A stretch of DNA of 24,471 bases, taken from contig CAZIDB010000054.1 in the NCBI GenBank assembly GCA_964537965.1, positions 1-24,471 on the forward strand. Reading direction: 5' to 3'. This DNA comes from SURF-24 sp964537965. Lineage in GTDB: Bacteria; Bacteroidota; Ignavibacteria; Ignavibacteriales; SURF-24. Made by a program: the position numbers and the translations under genes. Below are positions 1 through 7,594 of this stretch, piece by piece; positions within the stretch are counted from its first letter, which is position 1; the number at the start of each line of letters is the position of its first letter. A model generated the notes under the pieces. It worked only from the letters and a program-made list of their open reading frames with translations. It was not told the origin of the DNA and searched no databases.

Positions 1-31
1 AAAAATATTACAAAGTTTAAATGGAGTCTTT

Positions 32-1498
32 ATGTTCAAAACAATTGTTGAACACGAATTAAAAAATATTCTGTTAAGTCCGAAGTTTCCGGCAATATTT
101 ATTGTTTGTGCATTACTACTTATAATGAGCGTGTATGTCGGTGTTCATCAGTATAAAAGCGGCATTAAGCAATATGAAACAATAAACCAGCTTACAAACC
201 AGGAGATGCGCGAAAGTACAAGCTGGATGTCGCTTACCACCAAGGCGCATCGTAAACCTGAACCTTTACAGATATTTGTAAGCGGAATAAATTATGACAT
301 CGGAAGATATTCGCCTGTTAACCAGTTTGAACAAACGAAACTAACACACAGCACTTATTCCGATGAACCGGTCTATGCCATATTCCGTTTCTTAGATTAC
401 ACGTTTATTATAACTGTAGTGCTTTCATTGTTCACGATTCTCTTTACTTATGATTCTGTAAACGGTGAAAAGGAAAAAGGAACGTTAAGATTAATCTTTT
501 CCAACCCGGTTCCGCGCGTTCAATTTATACTTGCAAAGTTCTCCGGAATATGGTTAGGATTAATTATTCCGATTATGATTCCCGTTTTAATCAGTTTACT
601 TATAGTGCTGTTGTCTGGGGTTCCTTTAACAGGCTCAGATTGGATTAAGTTAATTTCGTTGATTGCCGTATCAATTGTTTATTTAACTTTCTTCATTGTT
701 GCCGGAATTTTTATTTCAACAATTACAAAAAGAAGTTCTATTTCATTTCTTGTTTCTTTGTTGATATGGATTTGTTTTGTGTTTATAATTCCGCGTGCGG
801 GAGTAATACTTGCCGGTCAGGTTGTTAATGTTCCAACCATCGCAGAGATAGAGGGAAAGCAGGACAGATATTCTAAAGACAGGTGGGATAAAAGTATGAA
901 GGAATCTCAACAAAGATGGATTGAAAGAAACAAAGGATTAGACAGATTAAGTGAGGCAGAAAGTGAAGCTTACCGTGATGAAAAGATGTGGGAGTGGATG
1001 GAAGAGGAAGATAAAGAGCGTAAAAAGGTTGAAGCCGATATTGATAAAAATAATAAACTGCTTCTTGAGGAAGTTAGAAATAAAAAAGCAATACAAGAGC
1101 AGCTTGCTTTTATGTTTTCAAGATTATCGCCGGTTTCTTCTTTTCAGTTAGTTGCACAGAATATAGCGGGAACGGGATTGAATCTTAAGAACCGTTATGA
1201 AGACGCTATTAACCAATACCGTACGGAGTTCAATTCATATAAGGAAAGAAAACAAAAGGAATCCGGCGATGTTGGCGGAATAAGAATAATGATTGATTCA
1301 GAAAAAGGAGTTAAGATAGATACGGATAGAGAGAAAGGAACACTTGATATTTCTTCTCTTCCAAAGTTTGCAGCAGCGCCGTATCAATTGCAGGAGGGTT
1401 TATCTTTAGCGGTTATTGATATAGGATTACTTTCTGCATTTACAATTTTATTTTTTGCTGCAGCTTTCTTTTTCTTTTTGAAGTATGATTTAAGATAA
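32..1498 (+). CDS. ABC-2 type transporter permease, NosY-like
   Basis: A 488-residue inner-membrane permease of the ABC-2 superfamily. One membrane helix lies near residues 20-38, followed by a periplasmic stretch, a helix at about 120-140, and the family hallmark GEKEKGTLRLIFSNPVPR (145-162) at a cytoplasmic turn. Further helices are near 170-195, 205-228 and 235-260. A long, highly charged probably coiled-coil segment follows (about 270-420), and a last helix sits at 460-485. The start follows a GGAG at 23-26 with 5 nt spacing. An in-frame-independent TAA at 18-20 may be the stop of an upstream gene, and a partner ATPase is expected there, outside the window. The substrate cannot be told. 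Similar proteins are labelled copper-enzyme maturation (NosY) or gliding (GldF-like) permeases; neither role is shown here. Confidence 0.85.
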   Translation: MFKTIVEHELKNILLSPKFPAIFIVCALLLIMSVYVGVHQYKSGIKQYETINQLTNQEMRESTSWMSLTTKAHRKPEPLQIFVSGINYDIGRYSPVNQFEQTKLTHSTYSDEPVYAIFRFLDYTFIITVVLSLFTILFTYDSVNGEKEKGTLRLIFSNPVPRVQFILAKFSGIWLGLIIPIMIPVLISLLIVLLSGVPLTGSDWIKLISLIAVSIVYLTFFIVAGIFISTITKRSSISFLVSLLIWICFVFIIPRAGVILAGQVVNVPTIAEIEGKQDRYSKDRWDKSMKESQQRWIERNKGLDRLSEAESEAYRDEKMWEWMEEEDKERKKVEADIDKNNKLLLEEVRNKKAIQEQLAFMFSRLSPVSSFQLVAQNIAGTGLNLKNRYEDAINQYRTEFNSYKERKQKESGDVGGIRIMIDSEKGVKIDTDREKGTLDISSLPKFAAAPYQLQEGLSLAVIDIGLLSAFTILFFAAAFFFFLKYDLR

Positions 1499-1515
1499 TC
1501 TTGGCATCTTGGCGC

Positions 1516-1555
1516 CTTAGCGGTATCCCGAGCGAAGTCGAGGGATACCGCTAAG
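1516..1555. terminator. Perfect 14-bp hairpin between convergent genes (terminator or dispersed repeat)
   Basis: The arms CTTAGCGGTATCCC (1516-1529) and GGGATACCGCTAAG (1542-1555) are exact reverse complements around a 12-nt loop. The hairpin lies in the 75 bp between two convergent genes, so it could end transcription from both sides, although no clear T-run follows. The loop text GAGCGAAGTCGA and the flanking TTGGCGCC / ACGCAAAGGC words resemble a dispersed intergenic repeat. Confidence 0.5.
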
Positions 1556-1573
1556 ACGCAAAGGCATTAAAAA

Positions 1574-3259
1574 TTAATTTACAAACTGTTTGGCGTAATA
1601 CTTAGCAGTCAGCTTTTCACCGGTCGCTTTCTCAATCATTTTGTTCCAGGAATATTTCGTCCCGACCGAGAATATCTTATCAACAAAATATTTACCAACT
1701 TCAGGTTTATTAAAGTAACTGTCTTTCTTAGGATCCATTGACTTTGTTACATTATTCGAAATGTAACTTGCAATCTGCGAAGCCAATAATTCACCAAGTT
1801 GATAGTTATGATAATAGCATGGATAGCTTGCAATGTGAATCTTTGATGCCCAATCAGGTTCGTTTCTGTCTGCAGGGCGTTTAATCATCTGGTACTTTTC
1901 AACTAAATCCCACCATAATTTATTCAAATCCTGATCCGGATTTTCATACATCCCTTTTTCAAAACGGTAAACTACCTGTGTCCATCTGCTGAATACAAGC
2001 TGCTCAAGGCGTAATGATTTGTGTGCTTCTTCAGCAACCTTATCAACTTCTTCTTTTGGTACGCCGGCAACATCAGTTAACCAAACAGGGTTGGAAGCAA
2101 ATCTGCCGAACAGCATTGCAATTGCTTCTGTTGTAAAAGTATGAGCCGGTTCTCTCAATGTCCATGGTAAAGCTTGGTCTATTTTGAAATCATAAATAGC
2201 ATGACCAAATTCATGTAACGAAGTGTTCATCCAGTTGCAGTTTGGTTTAACATTCATTACTACTCTTATGTCGGTATTTCTTTCTATTGTTGTACAGTAA
2301 GCGTGCTGGTATTTGCCTTCTTTTTCATACAAGTCGCTTTTCTCTGCTAACTTTTCAATTGGCAAACCAAGGCTTGCATAATACTTTTCTGTTAATGCAA
2401 CTATGTCTTTATCTTTATAGAAACCATCAAGGTCAACGTTGTAAATCTTTGGCGCTTCCTGGAAGAATCTGTTCTGGTAATGCCACGGCATAAGCTGATC
2501 TTTTGGAATGTTATATTTTTTTGCAAGAACATCATCCATTTCACTTTTTATATTGATGAATGTTTCTCTTGTAAGATTATCAAGTTCATTAAAAAGGTTT
2601 TCAATTTCTTTCGGATCCTGTTCGCTTAGTTTTAAACTCATCTCGTGGAAATTACTAAATCCGAGTTTCTTGGCAACTTCATTTCTAAGTTTAACAAGAT
2701 TAACAACATCTGCTGCTGCAACACTTCCAATCTTTTTGCTTCCTTTCCAGGCTGCTTCAAGTTCTTTAGAGTTTGCAGAGGTTTTAAGAATATCTTCAAC
2801 CTGGTTATCTGTTAATTTCTTTCCGTTAACTTCTGCACGGAACGTTGAGAATTTGTTTTCAATTTCACTTTGTGCCTTAATCATTTTTTCAAGGCTTACT
2901 TCATCAATCTGTTTACTTAAGTACGCATTATATAAAAGATCAAGCTGGCGTTTTAAATCTTCATCTGTAATTAAACCTGAATCTTTTATTCTTTTCAGTT
3001 TTGCAAAATCTTCTTTGTTAGCATAGATCTTACTTCTTTTTATTTCAACCTCGGCATTCTTTTCGTAATCTTCTTCTTTACCGGAAATTGTAGCATTGAA
3101 ATATGTAAGGGCAGATTCGTTAGTTAAAGGAACAACCTTTGCTTCATAATCTTTTATGAACTGAACAAGTTCCTGTTTCATCTTTTCGCCCTCCTGGTTT
3201 CCACATCCTATAAGAAATAATAAGGATGCTATTATTATGTAAAAAAAGTTTTTATTCAT
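1574..3259 (-). CDS. M2-family (ACE-like) zinc dipeptidyl-peptidase, lipoprotein
   Basis: A 561-residue peptidase that should act outside the cytoplasm. A lipoprotein signal with lipobox LIGC places the lipid on Cys19. The metal site HEFGH gives His349, Glu350 and His353; Glu378 in TTEAIAMLFGR is the likely third ligand, at nearly the same spacing as in angiotensin-converting enzyme. The all-helical body and the IERNTDIRVVMNVKP strand before the HExxH fit peptidase family M2 rather than M3. The family removes dipeptides from the C-termini of oligopeptides; a role in peptide scavenging is inferred. An AAAGGTG stretch upstream serves as ribosome binding site. It is convergent with the preceding permease and shows no operon partner. 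Length is slightly below typical bacterial M2 proteins, but the catalytic core looks complete. Confidence 0.88.
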   Translation of the reverse strand: MNKNFFYIIIASLLFLIGCGNQEGEKMKQELVQFIKDYEAKVVPLTNESALTYFNATISGKEEDYEKNAEVEIKRSKIYANKEDFAKLKRIKDSGLITDEDLKRQLDLLYNAYLSKQIDEVSLEKMIKAQSEIENKFSTFRAEVNGKKLTDNQVEDILKTSANSKELEAAWKGSKKIGSVAAADVVNLVKLRNEVAKKLGFSNFHEMSLKLSEQDPKEIENLFNELDNLTRETFINIKSEMDDVLAKKYNIPKDQLMPWHYQNRFFQEAPKIYNVDLDGFYKDKDIVALTEKYYASLGLPIEKLAEKSDLYEKEGKYQHAYCTTIERNTDIRVVMNVKPNCNWMNTSLHEFGHAIYDFKIDQALPWTLREPAHTFTTEAIAMLFGRFASNPVWLTDVAGVPKEEVDKVAEEAHKSLRLEQLVFSRWTQVVYRFEKGMYENPDQDLNKLWWDLVEKYQMIKRPADRNEPDWASKIHIASYPCYYHNYQLGELLASQIASYISNNVTKSMDPKKDSYFNKPEVGKYFVDKIFSVGTKYSWNKMIEKATGEKLTAKYYAKQFVN

Positions 3260-3338
3260 TTAACACCTTTGTAATAAATTGTATTTATATTTTTAAACTT
3301 AAACAAAGCTTTTGGCTTCGGAAAGTTTAGTGAGTTAT

Positions 3339-3704
3339 TTAAAAGTTAAGTATATCTTCACGGTATAAAAGTAAGATAGCCGATTGAGGAATAATAAGCA
3401 TTTTCTCCCTCTCAACTTCAATTTCAATTGCTTCTTTTCTAAGAAATACTGCAAGGTCTCCTTCCTTTGCCTGTAGTGGAATATATTTGGTTGTATTCTT
3501 CTTTTCTTTCCATGGCTCATCGTCGTCAATGTTTGCAGCAATGGGATAACCCGGCCCAACTTTAATTACATACCCGGTCTGAACTTTCTCTTTATCAGCA
3601 ACTGTGGGAGGTAAATATAAACCGCTTAAAGTCCGTTCAGCATTTTCTTCCGGACGCACTAAAACTTTATCTCCTACAACTAATATTTTTGCCGTGTTAA
3701 TCAC
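3339..3704 (-). CDS. GroES-like co-chaperonin domain protein
   Basis: A 121-residue Cpn10-fold protein. VVGDKVLVRPEE at 9-20 matches the opening strand of GroES; TLSGLYLPPTV (25-35) aligns with the mobile loop and GYVIKVGPG (44-52) with the following strand. Unlike GroES (about 97 aa) it has an acidic/Lys-rich insertion near 57-72 and ends in a hydrophobic IIPQSAILLLYRED. I chose a GTG start at 3704: AGGA lies 6 nt upstream and the GroES similarity begins at residue 7. The open frame continues to 3920, but that extension overlaps the divergent methyltransferase and has no GroES character. No groEL lies nearby, so it is not the main chaperonin operon. It is probably a secondary GroES paralogue found as a single gene in this bacterial group; the client or partner is unknown. 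Confidence 0.8.
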   Translation of the reverse strand: MINTAKILVVGDKVLVRPEENAERTLSGLYLPPTVADKEKVQTGYVIKVGPGYPIAANIDDDEPWKEKKNTTKYIPLQAKEGDLAVFLRKEAIEIEVEREKMLIIPQSAILLLYREDILNF

Positions 3705-3804
3705 AATAATTCCTGATTTTTCATAGATGAAAAATATTGAGAAAAACTTTCCTTTTCTACAAAAATATTTGTATCCTTGCCTTGAATAAAAACGGGAGAA
3801 TCGG

Positions 3805-4404
3805 TTGCAGCAAAAATGGAACGACAGGTATTCAACAGAAGAATTTATTTTCGGTACAGAACCTAACCAGTTTTTAAAGAATGAACTTGAAAAGATTAAA
3901 CCGGGTAAAATTCTTTTCATAGCAGAAGGAGAAGGTAGAAATGCTGTTTATGCTGCAAAGTCAGGCTGGCAGGTTGATGCTATTGACTTCAGTTCGGTTG
4001 CTAAGGAAAAAGCTCTTAAGTTAGCTGCTAAAAATAAAGTCTCAGTAAATTATGAGATTTATGACCTTGCCGAATATACTCCGCCCAAAAATCTATATGA
4101 TGTTGTCGGAATATTTTATCTGCACATTCCGGTTGAATTAAGGGAAGAGGTGCTTAAGAAAGCAATTGATGCTTTAGCTTTAAGCGGCAAACTGATTCTT
4201 GAAGTCTTTGAAAAAGAGCAGGTGAATAAAAAAACATTTGGCCCGTCCAACCCTGAAGTTCTTTACTCACTTGAAGATATTGCAGCCAACTGCATCGATC
4301 TTGATTTTGAAAAGTTTGCTAAGGAAGCCACATTTTTGGATGAAGGTGATGGCCACAAAGGGGAAGGTACAGTAATCCGTTTTGTGGGAGTAAAGACTTT
4401 TTGA
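3805..4404 (+). CDS. SAM-dependent methyltransferase, TehB-like
   Basis: A 199-residue class I methyltransferase. The N-terminal WNDRYSTEEFIFGTEPN is typical of the TehB/thiopurine-type group. Motif I is LFIAEGEGRNAV (37-48), where the usual Gly-Cys-Gly is replaced by Glu-Gly-Glu, and Asp61 in VDAIDFS ends strand 2 and should bind the SAM ribose. The start is TTG at 3805 with GGGAGA just upstream; no in-frame ATG fits the conserved N-terminus. It is divergent from the GroES-like gene, with a 100-bp shared upstream region. TehB homologues methylate small electrophiles or tellurite; the substrate here is not predictable. Confidence 0.82.
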   Translation: MQQKWNDRYSTEEFIFGTEPNQFLKNELEKIKPGKILFIAEGEGRNAVYAAKSGWQVDAIDFSSVAKEKALKLAAKNKVSVNYEIYDLAEYTPPKNLYDVVGIFYLHIPVELREEVLKKAIDALALSGKLILEVFEKEQVNKKTFGPSNPEVLYSLEDIAANCIDLDFEKFAKEATFLDEGDGHKGEGTVIRFVGVKTF

Positions 4405-4478
4405 GATAAATTACTCAATGCTTCTATTAAATTATTGCGAAAACTCGCCGAAAAGCTATTCTACAAAAGTATTTTTAA

Positions 4479-4555
4479 AATAGTTAGAAACTATTCTTGA
4501 CAAAACAGTTTCCGTTTGTTAATTTGGAAACGTAAAAAACGAAAATAGTTTCCAA
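4479..4555 (+). promoter_or_regulatory. Promoter and multi-palindrome operator of the TetR-efflux operon
   Basis: A -35-like TTGACA (4497-4502) and a -10-like TAATTT (4520-4525) are separated by 17 bp; TAATTTGG is also 7/8 to the Bacteroidota TAnnTTTG element. Inverted repeats are packed around them: AATAGTT/AACTATT (4479-4495, 3-nt centre), GTTTCC/GGAAAC (4508-4531) and TTGGAAAC/GTTTCCAA (4524-4555). The second overlaps the spacer and -10, the third covers the 5' leader up to the ribosome binding site. This is the layout expected for autorepression by the TetR protein encoded immediately downstream. Confidence 0.6.
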
Positions 4556-4563
4556 GGGATTAA

Positions 4564-5175
4564 ATGGAAAACGATAAAATCAAAATAATGAAATATGCCC
4601 TGGATAAGTTCTTCAAAGAAGGCTTCTATAAGGTTACAATGGATCAGCTTGCCTCTGAACTTAGGATGAGCAAAAAAACTATCTATAAGTATTTTCCATC
4701 AAAAGAAATTCTTGTGCAGGATACAGTTGAATTCATGAAGGGATATATCAGCGCATCAATCATTAAGATAATCGATTCGAATGATAATGCCGTTGTAAAA
4801 GTAGTTGGACTGGCTAAAGTTATAACAGACTTATGGATGAATGTTAAAGAGAAAATGCTTGTTGAGCTTGAAAGACATTATCCTAAAATTTGGCAGGGGA
4901 TTGATGAGTTCAGAATTATGATGATGAACAGGAATCTCTCTAAACTTTTTGAGCAGGGAAAGAAGGAAGGATTAATTAAGGATTACCCAAGTGAAATTGT
5001 AAGAACAGTTTTTATGGGCGCTGTTCGGGCAGTTGTTAATCCTGATTTTTTTGTTAACAATCAACTCTCACTCAATAATGCGGTGGAAATGACTTTTGAA
5101 ATAATGTTAAACGGGCTCTTGACCGAAAAAGGAAAAGAAATATTTTTTGAATCAAAAAGCGAGATAAACCAATGA
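4564..5175 (+). CDS. TetR/AcrR-family transcriptional regulator of the efflux operon
   Basis: A 203-residue regulator with an N-terminal helix-turn-helix at about 24-44 (VTMDQLASELRMSKKTIYKYFPSKE), the standard TetR DNA-reading module, and a helical ligand-binding C-terminal half. AAGGGA lies 4 nt before the ATG. The stop overlaps the start of the HlyD-like gene by 4 nt (ATGA), so the two are translationally coupled and the regulator leads the exporter operon. In E. coli the homologous position is held by CecR (YbiH), which controls ybhGFSR. It probably represses its own operon through the palindromes upstream and releases on binding an exported compound; the inducer is unknown. Confidence 0.9.
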   Translation: MENDKIKIMKYALDKFFKEGFYKVTMDQLASELRMSKKTIYKYFPSKEILVQDTVEFMKGYISASIIKIIDSNDNAVVKVVGLAKVITDLWMNVKEKMLVELERHYPKIWQGIDEFRIMMMNRNLSKLFEQGKKEGLIKDYPSEIVRTVFMGAVRAVVNPDFFVNNQLSLNNAVEMTFEIMLNGLLTEKGKEIFFESKSEINQ

Positions 5176-6140
5176 GAAATACAGTTTGTGTTTCATTATT
5201 TGTTATGATTTTAATATTTGCCGGCTGTGGCAGCGAGGAGAAAAAATCAATCGAGGCATCCGGAACCATTGAAGCGACAAATGTAATTGTAAGCTCTAAA
5301 GTAAATGGCGAAGTAAAAGTTCTTAAAGTTGACGAAGGCGCTAAGGTTAATACTGGCGATACTCTGATAATGATTGACCATGAATTGCTTGACCTTCAAT
5401 ATCTTCAGGCGAATGCGGCAAAGGAACAGGCGCTGGCACAATATAATTTATTAAAGAATGGCGCACGCTCAGAAGATATTAAACAATCAGAAGAAATGCT
5501 TAAGCAGGCAGAAGTAAATTTCAATCTTGCAGAAAAAGATAAAGCACGAATGGAAAATCTGTTTGAATCAAAATCGGTTACAAAAAAACAATATGAAGAT
5601 GCCAGTGCAAAATATGAAATAACGCAGGCGCAGTTGAATTCTGCAAAGGAAAATTTCCGTAAGATAAAAAACTTTACCCGTCCCGAAGAATTAAAACAGG
5701 CAGAAGCAAATGTACAGCGAACCGAAGCTGCTGCTAATCTTTATAAGAAAAATATAAATGATAGCTATGTCATTTCCCCGATATCAGGATTTGTTGTTAA
5801 AAAATTTATTGAAGCAGGGGAAACAGTAAATCCAATGTCCTCTCTTGTCAAGATTTCCGATTTAAGTAAAGTTGATTTAGTTATCTATGTTTCAGAAGAG
5901 GAATTGGGTTTGGTAAAGCAAGGGCAGAAAGTTGATGTAACGGTTGATTCATTTAAAGAAAAAGTTTTTAGCGGAACAGTAGTTTTCATTTCACCTGAAG
6001 CAGAGTTCACACCAAAAAATATCCAGACGAAAGATGAACGAACAAAATTAGTTTTTGCAGTAAAAATTAAAATTGATAATCCTGCTTTTGAATTGAAGCC
6101 CGGTATGCCTGCAGATGCAGTGGTGAAACTGAAATATTAG
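5172..6140 (+). CDS. HlyD/YbhG-like membrane fusion lipoprotein
   Basis: A 322-residue periplasmic adaptor of an ABC exporter. The lipobox FAGC puts the lipid anchor on Cys19. Two halves of a lipoyl domain (about 42-70 and 195-232, the latter with YVISPISGFVVKKFIEAGE) flank a long alpha-helical hairpin (about 72-190) that would contact the TolC channel. A beta-barrel domain follows and the protein ends in the usual LKPGMPADAVVKL. The order after a TetR gene and before an ATPase matches E. coli YbhG. The stop at 6138-6140 is followed at once by AAGGATT, a good ribosome binding site that now faces an inserted cassette rather than a start codon. Confidence 0.9.
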   Translation: MRNTVCVSLFVMILIFAGCGSEEKKSIEASGTIEATNVIVSSKVNGEVKVLKVDEGAKVNTGDTLIMIDHELLDLQYLQANAAKEQALAQYNLLKNGARSEDIKQSEEMLKQAEVNFNLAEKDKARMENLFESKSVTKKQYEDASAKYEITQAQLNSAKENFRKIKNFTRPEELKQAEANVQRTEAAANLYKKNINDSYVISPISGFVVKKFIEAGETVNPMSSLVKISDLSKVDLVIYVSEEELGLVKQGQKVDVTVDSFKEKVFSGTVVFISPEAEFTPKNIQTKDERTKLVFAVKIKIDNPAFELKPGMPADAVVKLKY

Positions 6141-6145
6141 AAGGA

Positions 6146-6192
6146 TTAAAAGTTCGAAAGTTGAAGGTTTTAAGGTTAGAAAGTTTGTTAAC
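6146..6192 (+). repeat. Left terminal inverted repeat of the cassette
   Basis: The arm starts with TTAAAAGTTC and is built from repeated AAAGTT/AAGGTT words. It begins 5 nt after the HlyD stop codon, immediately downstream of AAGGA. Confidence 0.6.
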
Positions 6193-6221
6193 TAAAATTG
6201 TTTAAATAACCTGGAGCGTGT

Positions 6222-6590
6222 ATGAAGGTTACGAAGTTTGAGGAATTAACGGTTTGGCAGGAAGCCAGGATATTTGTAAAAAGTATTTATGAGAAAACAA
6301 GGGAAATCAATTTTATCAAGGACTATGGATTTAAAGATCAAATTCAAAGAGCCTCGGTTTCTATAATTGCAAATATTGCCGAAGGTTTTGAAAGAAGTAA
6401 TAATAAAGAGTTTATTCATTTTCTTTGTTTCTTAAAGGCATCAACGGGAGAAGTAAGAAGTCTTCTGTACGTCACCTTGGATTTAGGATATATTAGTGAA
6501 TCGGAATTTCAGGGAATGTATCAACATGCAATTTCTATAAACGGACAACTATCGAATTTTATCAAGTATCTAAAAACAAACAGCAAATAA
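6222..6590 (+). CDS. Four-helix-bundle protein (S23 / 23S rRNA intervening-sequence family)
   Basis: A 122-residue helical protein. The family signature is clear: FEELTVWQEAR near the N-terminus, then DQIQRASVSIIANIAEGFER (39-58), then NNKEFIHFLCFLKASTGEVRS (60-80). These proteins form pentameric four-helix bundles with a basic surface; members are encoded in 23S rRNA intervening sequences and relatives (Avd) serve diversity-generating retroelements. TGGAG lies 5 nt before the ATG. The gene interrupts an exporter operon, has nothing to do with export, and sits inside inverted repeats, so it looks like cargo of a small insertion. A nucleic-acid-binding role is inferred from the family. Confidence 0.9.
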   Translation: MKVTKFEELTVWQEARIFVKSIYEKTREINFIKDYGFKDQIQRASVSIIANIAEGFERSNNKEFIHFLCFLKASTGEVRSLLYVTLDLGYISESEFQGMYQHAISINGQLSNFIKYLKTNSK

Positions 6591-6613
6591 TTTATATGAA
6601 TTTTAAAAAATCA

Positions 6614-6649
6614 TTCAACTTTTTAACCTTTAAACCTTAGAACTTTTAA
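6614..6649 (-). repeat. Right terminal inverted repeat of the cassette
   Basis: Read on the minus strand it begins TTAAAAGTTC and repeats AAGGTT/AAAGTT words like the left arm. Its outer end overlaps the A of the ATPase 1 start codon, leaving that gene no room for its own ribosome binding site. Confidence 0.6.
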
Positions 6650-7563
6650 TGAATACAGTAATCAAAATAGAAAACATAAAACGATCTTACAGAACTACTG
6701 TTGCCGTTGATGGAATTTCTCTGGATGTAAACAAAGGAGAAATGTTCGGATTAGTTGGACCAGATGGTGCAGGAAAAACCTCAATAATAAGAATGTTGTG
6801 CGGATTGTTAAAACCTGATTCGGGTTCTGCTACAGTTCTCGGTTATGATTTGGTAAAAGGTAAAAAAGAAATAAAGAAAAAAATTGGTTACCTCTCCCAG
6901 AAGTTTAGTCTTTACGGAGATTTGACAATTGATGAGAACATTGAATTCTTTGCCGATATACATGGTGTGAAAAACTTTGTGGATAGAAGAGATGAGTTGC
7001 TTGAATTTACAAGGTTAACTCCTTTCAGAGATAGGTTAGCCGGAAGATTGTCCGGTGGTATGAAACAGAAACTTGCCTTGGCATGCACTCTCATTCACAA
7101 ACCGGAAATTATTTTTCTTGATGAACCCACAACCGGCGTTGATCCTGTATCCAGAAGAGACTTCTGGAAAATTCTTGCCAGCCTGCTCAAGGAAAATATT
7201 ACAATATTTATGTCAACTCCTTATCTTGATGAAGCTGAGCGATGCAACCATATTGCGCTGATGAACAAAGGAAAAATTATAAGCTTCGATACACCTAAGA
7301 ATGTTAAAGCCGCAATGGATAAATGTATAATTGAAGTTGTTTGTAACCCGATTAGAAATGCATACAACCAAATTAAGAATACAACCCAATTTGAAGTTCA
7401 AATGTTTGGTGACAGGCTTAATGTTGTTGTTGATGAGTGTGACTCTGATGTTAAAGAACTTGAAAAATTATTAAAGAAGAATTCAATTACAATTAATGAT
7501 GTACGCCCGATTCCACCTTCGCTTGAAAATGTTTTTATGCACTTAATCAAAGATGCAAATTAG
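6649..7563 (+). CDS. ABC exporter ATPase 1 (YbhF N-terminal-half-like)
   Basis: A 304-residue ABC nucleotide-binding subunit. Walker A is GPDGAGKT (37-44), the Q-loop Gln is residue 84, the signature is a normal LSGGM (134-138), Walker B is IIFLDE (154-159) and the D-loop is GVDP. The H-loop is degenerate: STPYLDEAE has Pro191 where catalytic His is expected. The N-terminal half of E. coli YbhF/RbbA, as I recall, also lacks this His, which supports the match. A C-terminal extension (about 225-304) ends in PPSLENVFMHLI, usual for drug-exporter ATPases. No ribosome binding site is visible before the ATG, because the inserted cassette ends there. It should dimerise with ATPase 2 encoded downstream and drive the two permeases. 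Confidence 0.9.
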   Translation: MNTVIKIENIKRSYRTTVAVDGISLDVNKGEMFGLVGPDGAGKTSIIRMLCGLLKPDSGSATVLGYDLVKGKKEIKKKIGYLSQKFSLYGDLTIDENIEFFADIHGVKNFVDRRDELLEFTRLTPFRDRLAGRLSGGMKQKLALACTLIHKPEIIFLDEPTTGVDPVSRRDFWKILASLLKENITIFMSTPYLDEAERCNHIALMNKGKIISFDTPKNVKAAMDKCIIEVVCNPIRNAYNQIKNTTQFEVQMFGDRLNVVVDECDSDVKELEKLLKKNSITINDVRPIPPSLENVFMHLIKDAN

Positions 7564-7594
7564 TTTAAAATGAAAATGAATTAAGGAAATAGAA

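Larger units (their letters stand above)
6146..6649. mobile_element. ~500 bp cassette with terminal inverted repeats carrying a four-helix-bundle gene
   Basis: The segment is bounded by TTAAAAGTTC (6146-6155) and its exact reverse complement GAACTTTTAA (6640-6649). Inside these the arms continue imperfectly: AGGTTTTAAGGTTAGAAAGTT on the left resembles, read in reverse complement, AGGTTTAAAGGTTAAAAAGTT on the right, the left arm having about 7 extra bases. It contains only the four-helix-bundle gene and lies exactly between the HlyD stop and the start of ATPase 1. No transposase is present, so movement would need help in trans. The resemblance is to 23S rRNA intervening sequences, which also pair inverted repeats with an S23-type gene. 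Confidence 0.6.

Noticed and set aside
2508..3026. 172-codon open frame on the plus strand
   Set aside because: It is antisense to the well-supported M2 peptidase and has a low-complexity Ser/Leu composition typical of a shadow frame.
3705..3920. N-terminal extension of the GroES-like frame
   Set aside because: It overlaps the divergent methyltransferase, lacks GroES similarity, and a GTG with a good ribosome binding site lies downstream.
6222..6590. Diversity-generating retroelement accessory protein (Avd)
   Set aside because: The fold family is shared, but no reverse transcriptase, template repeat or variable repeat is present.
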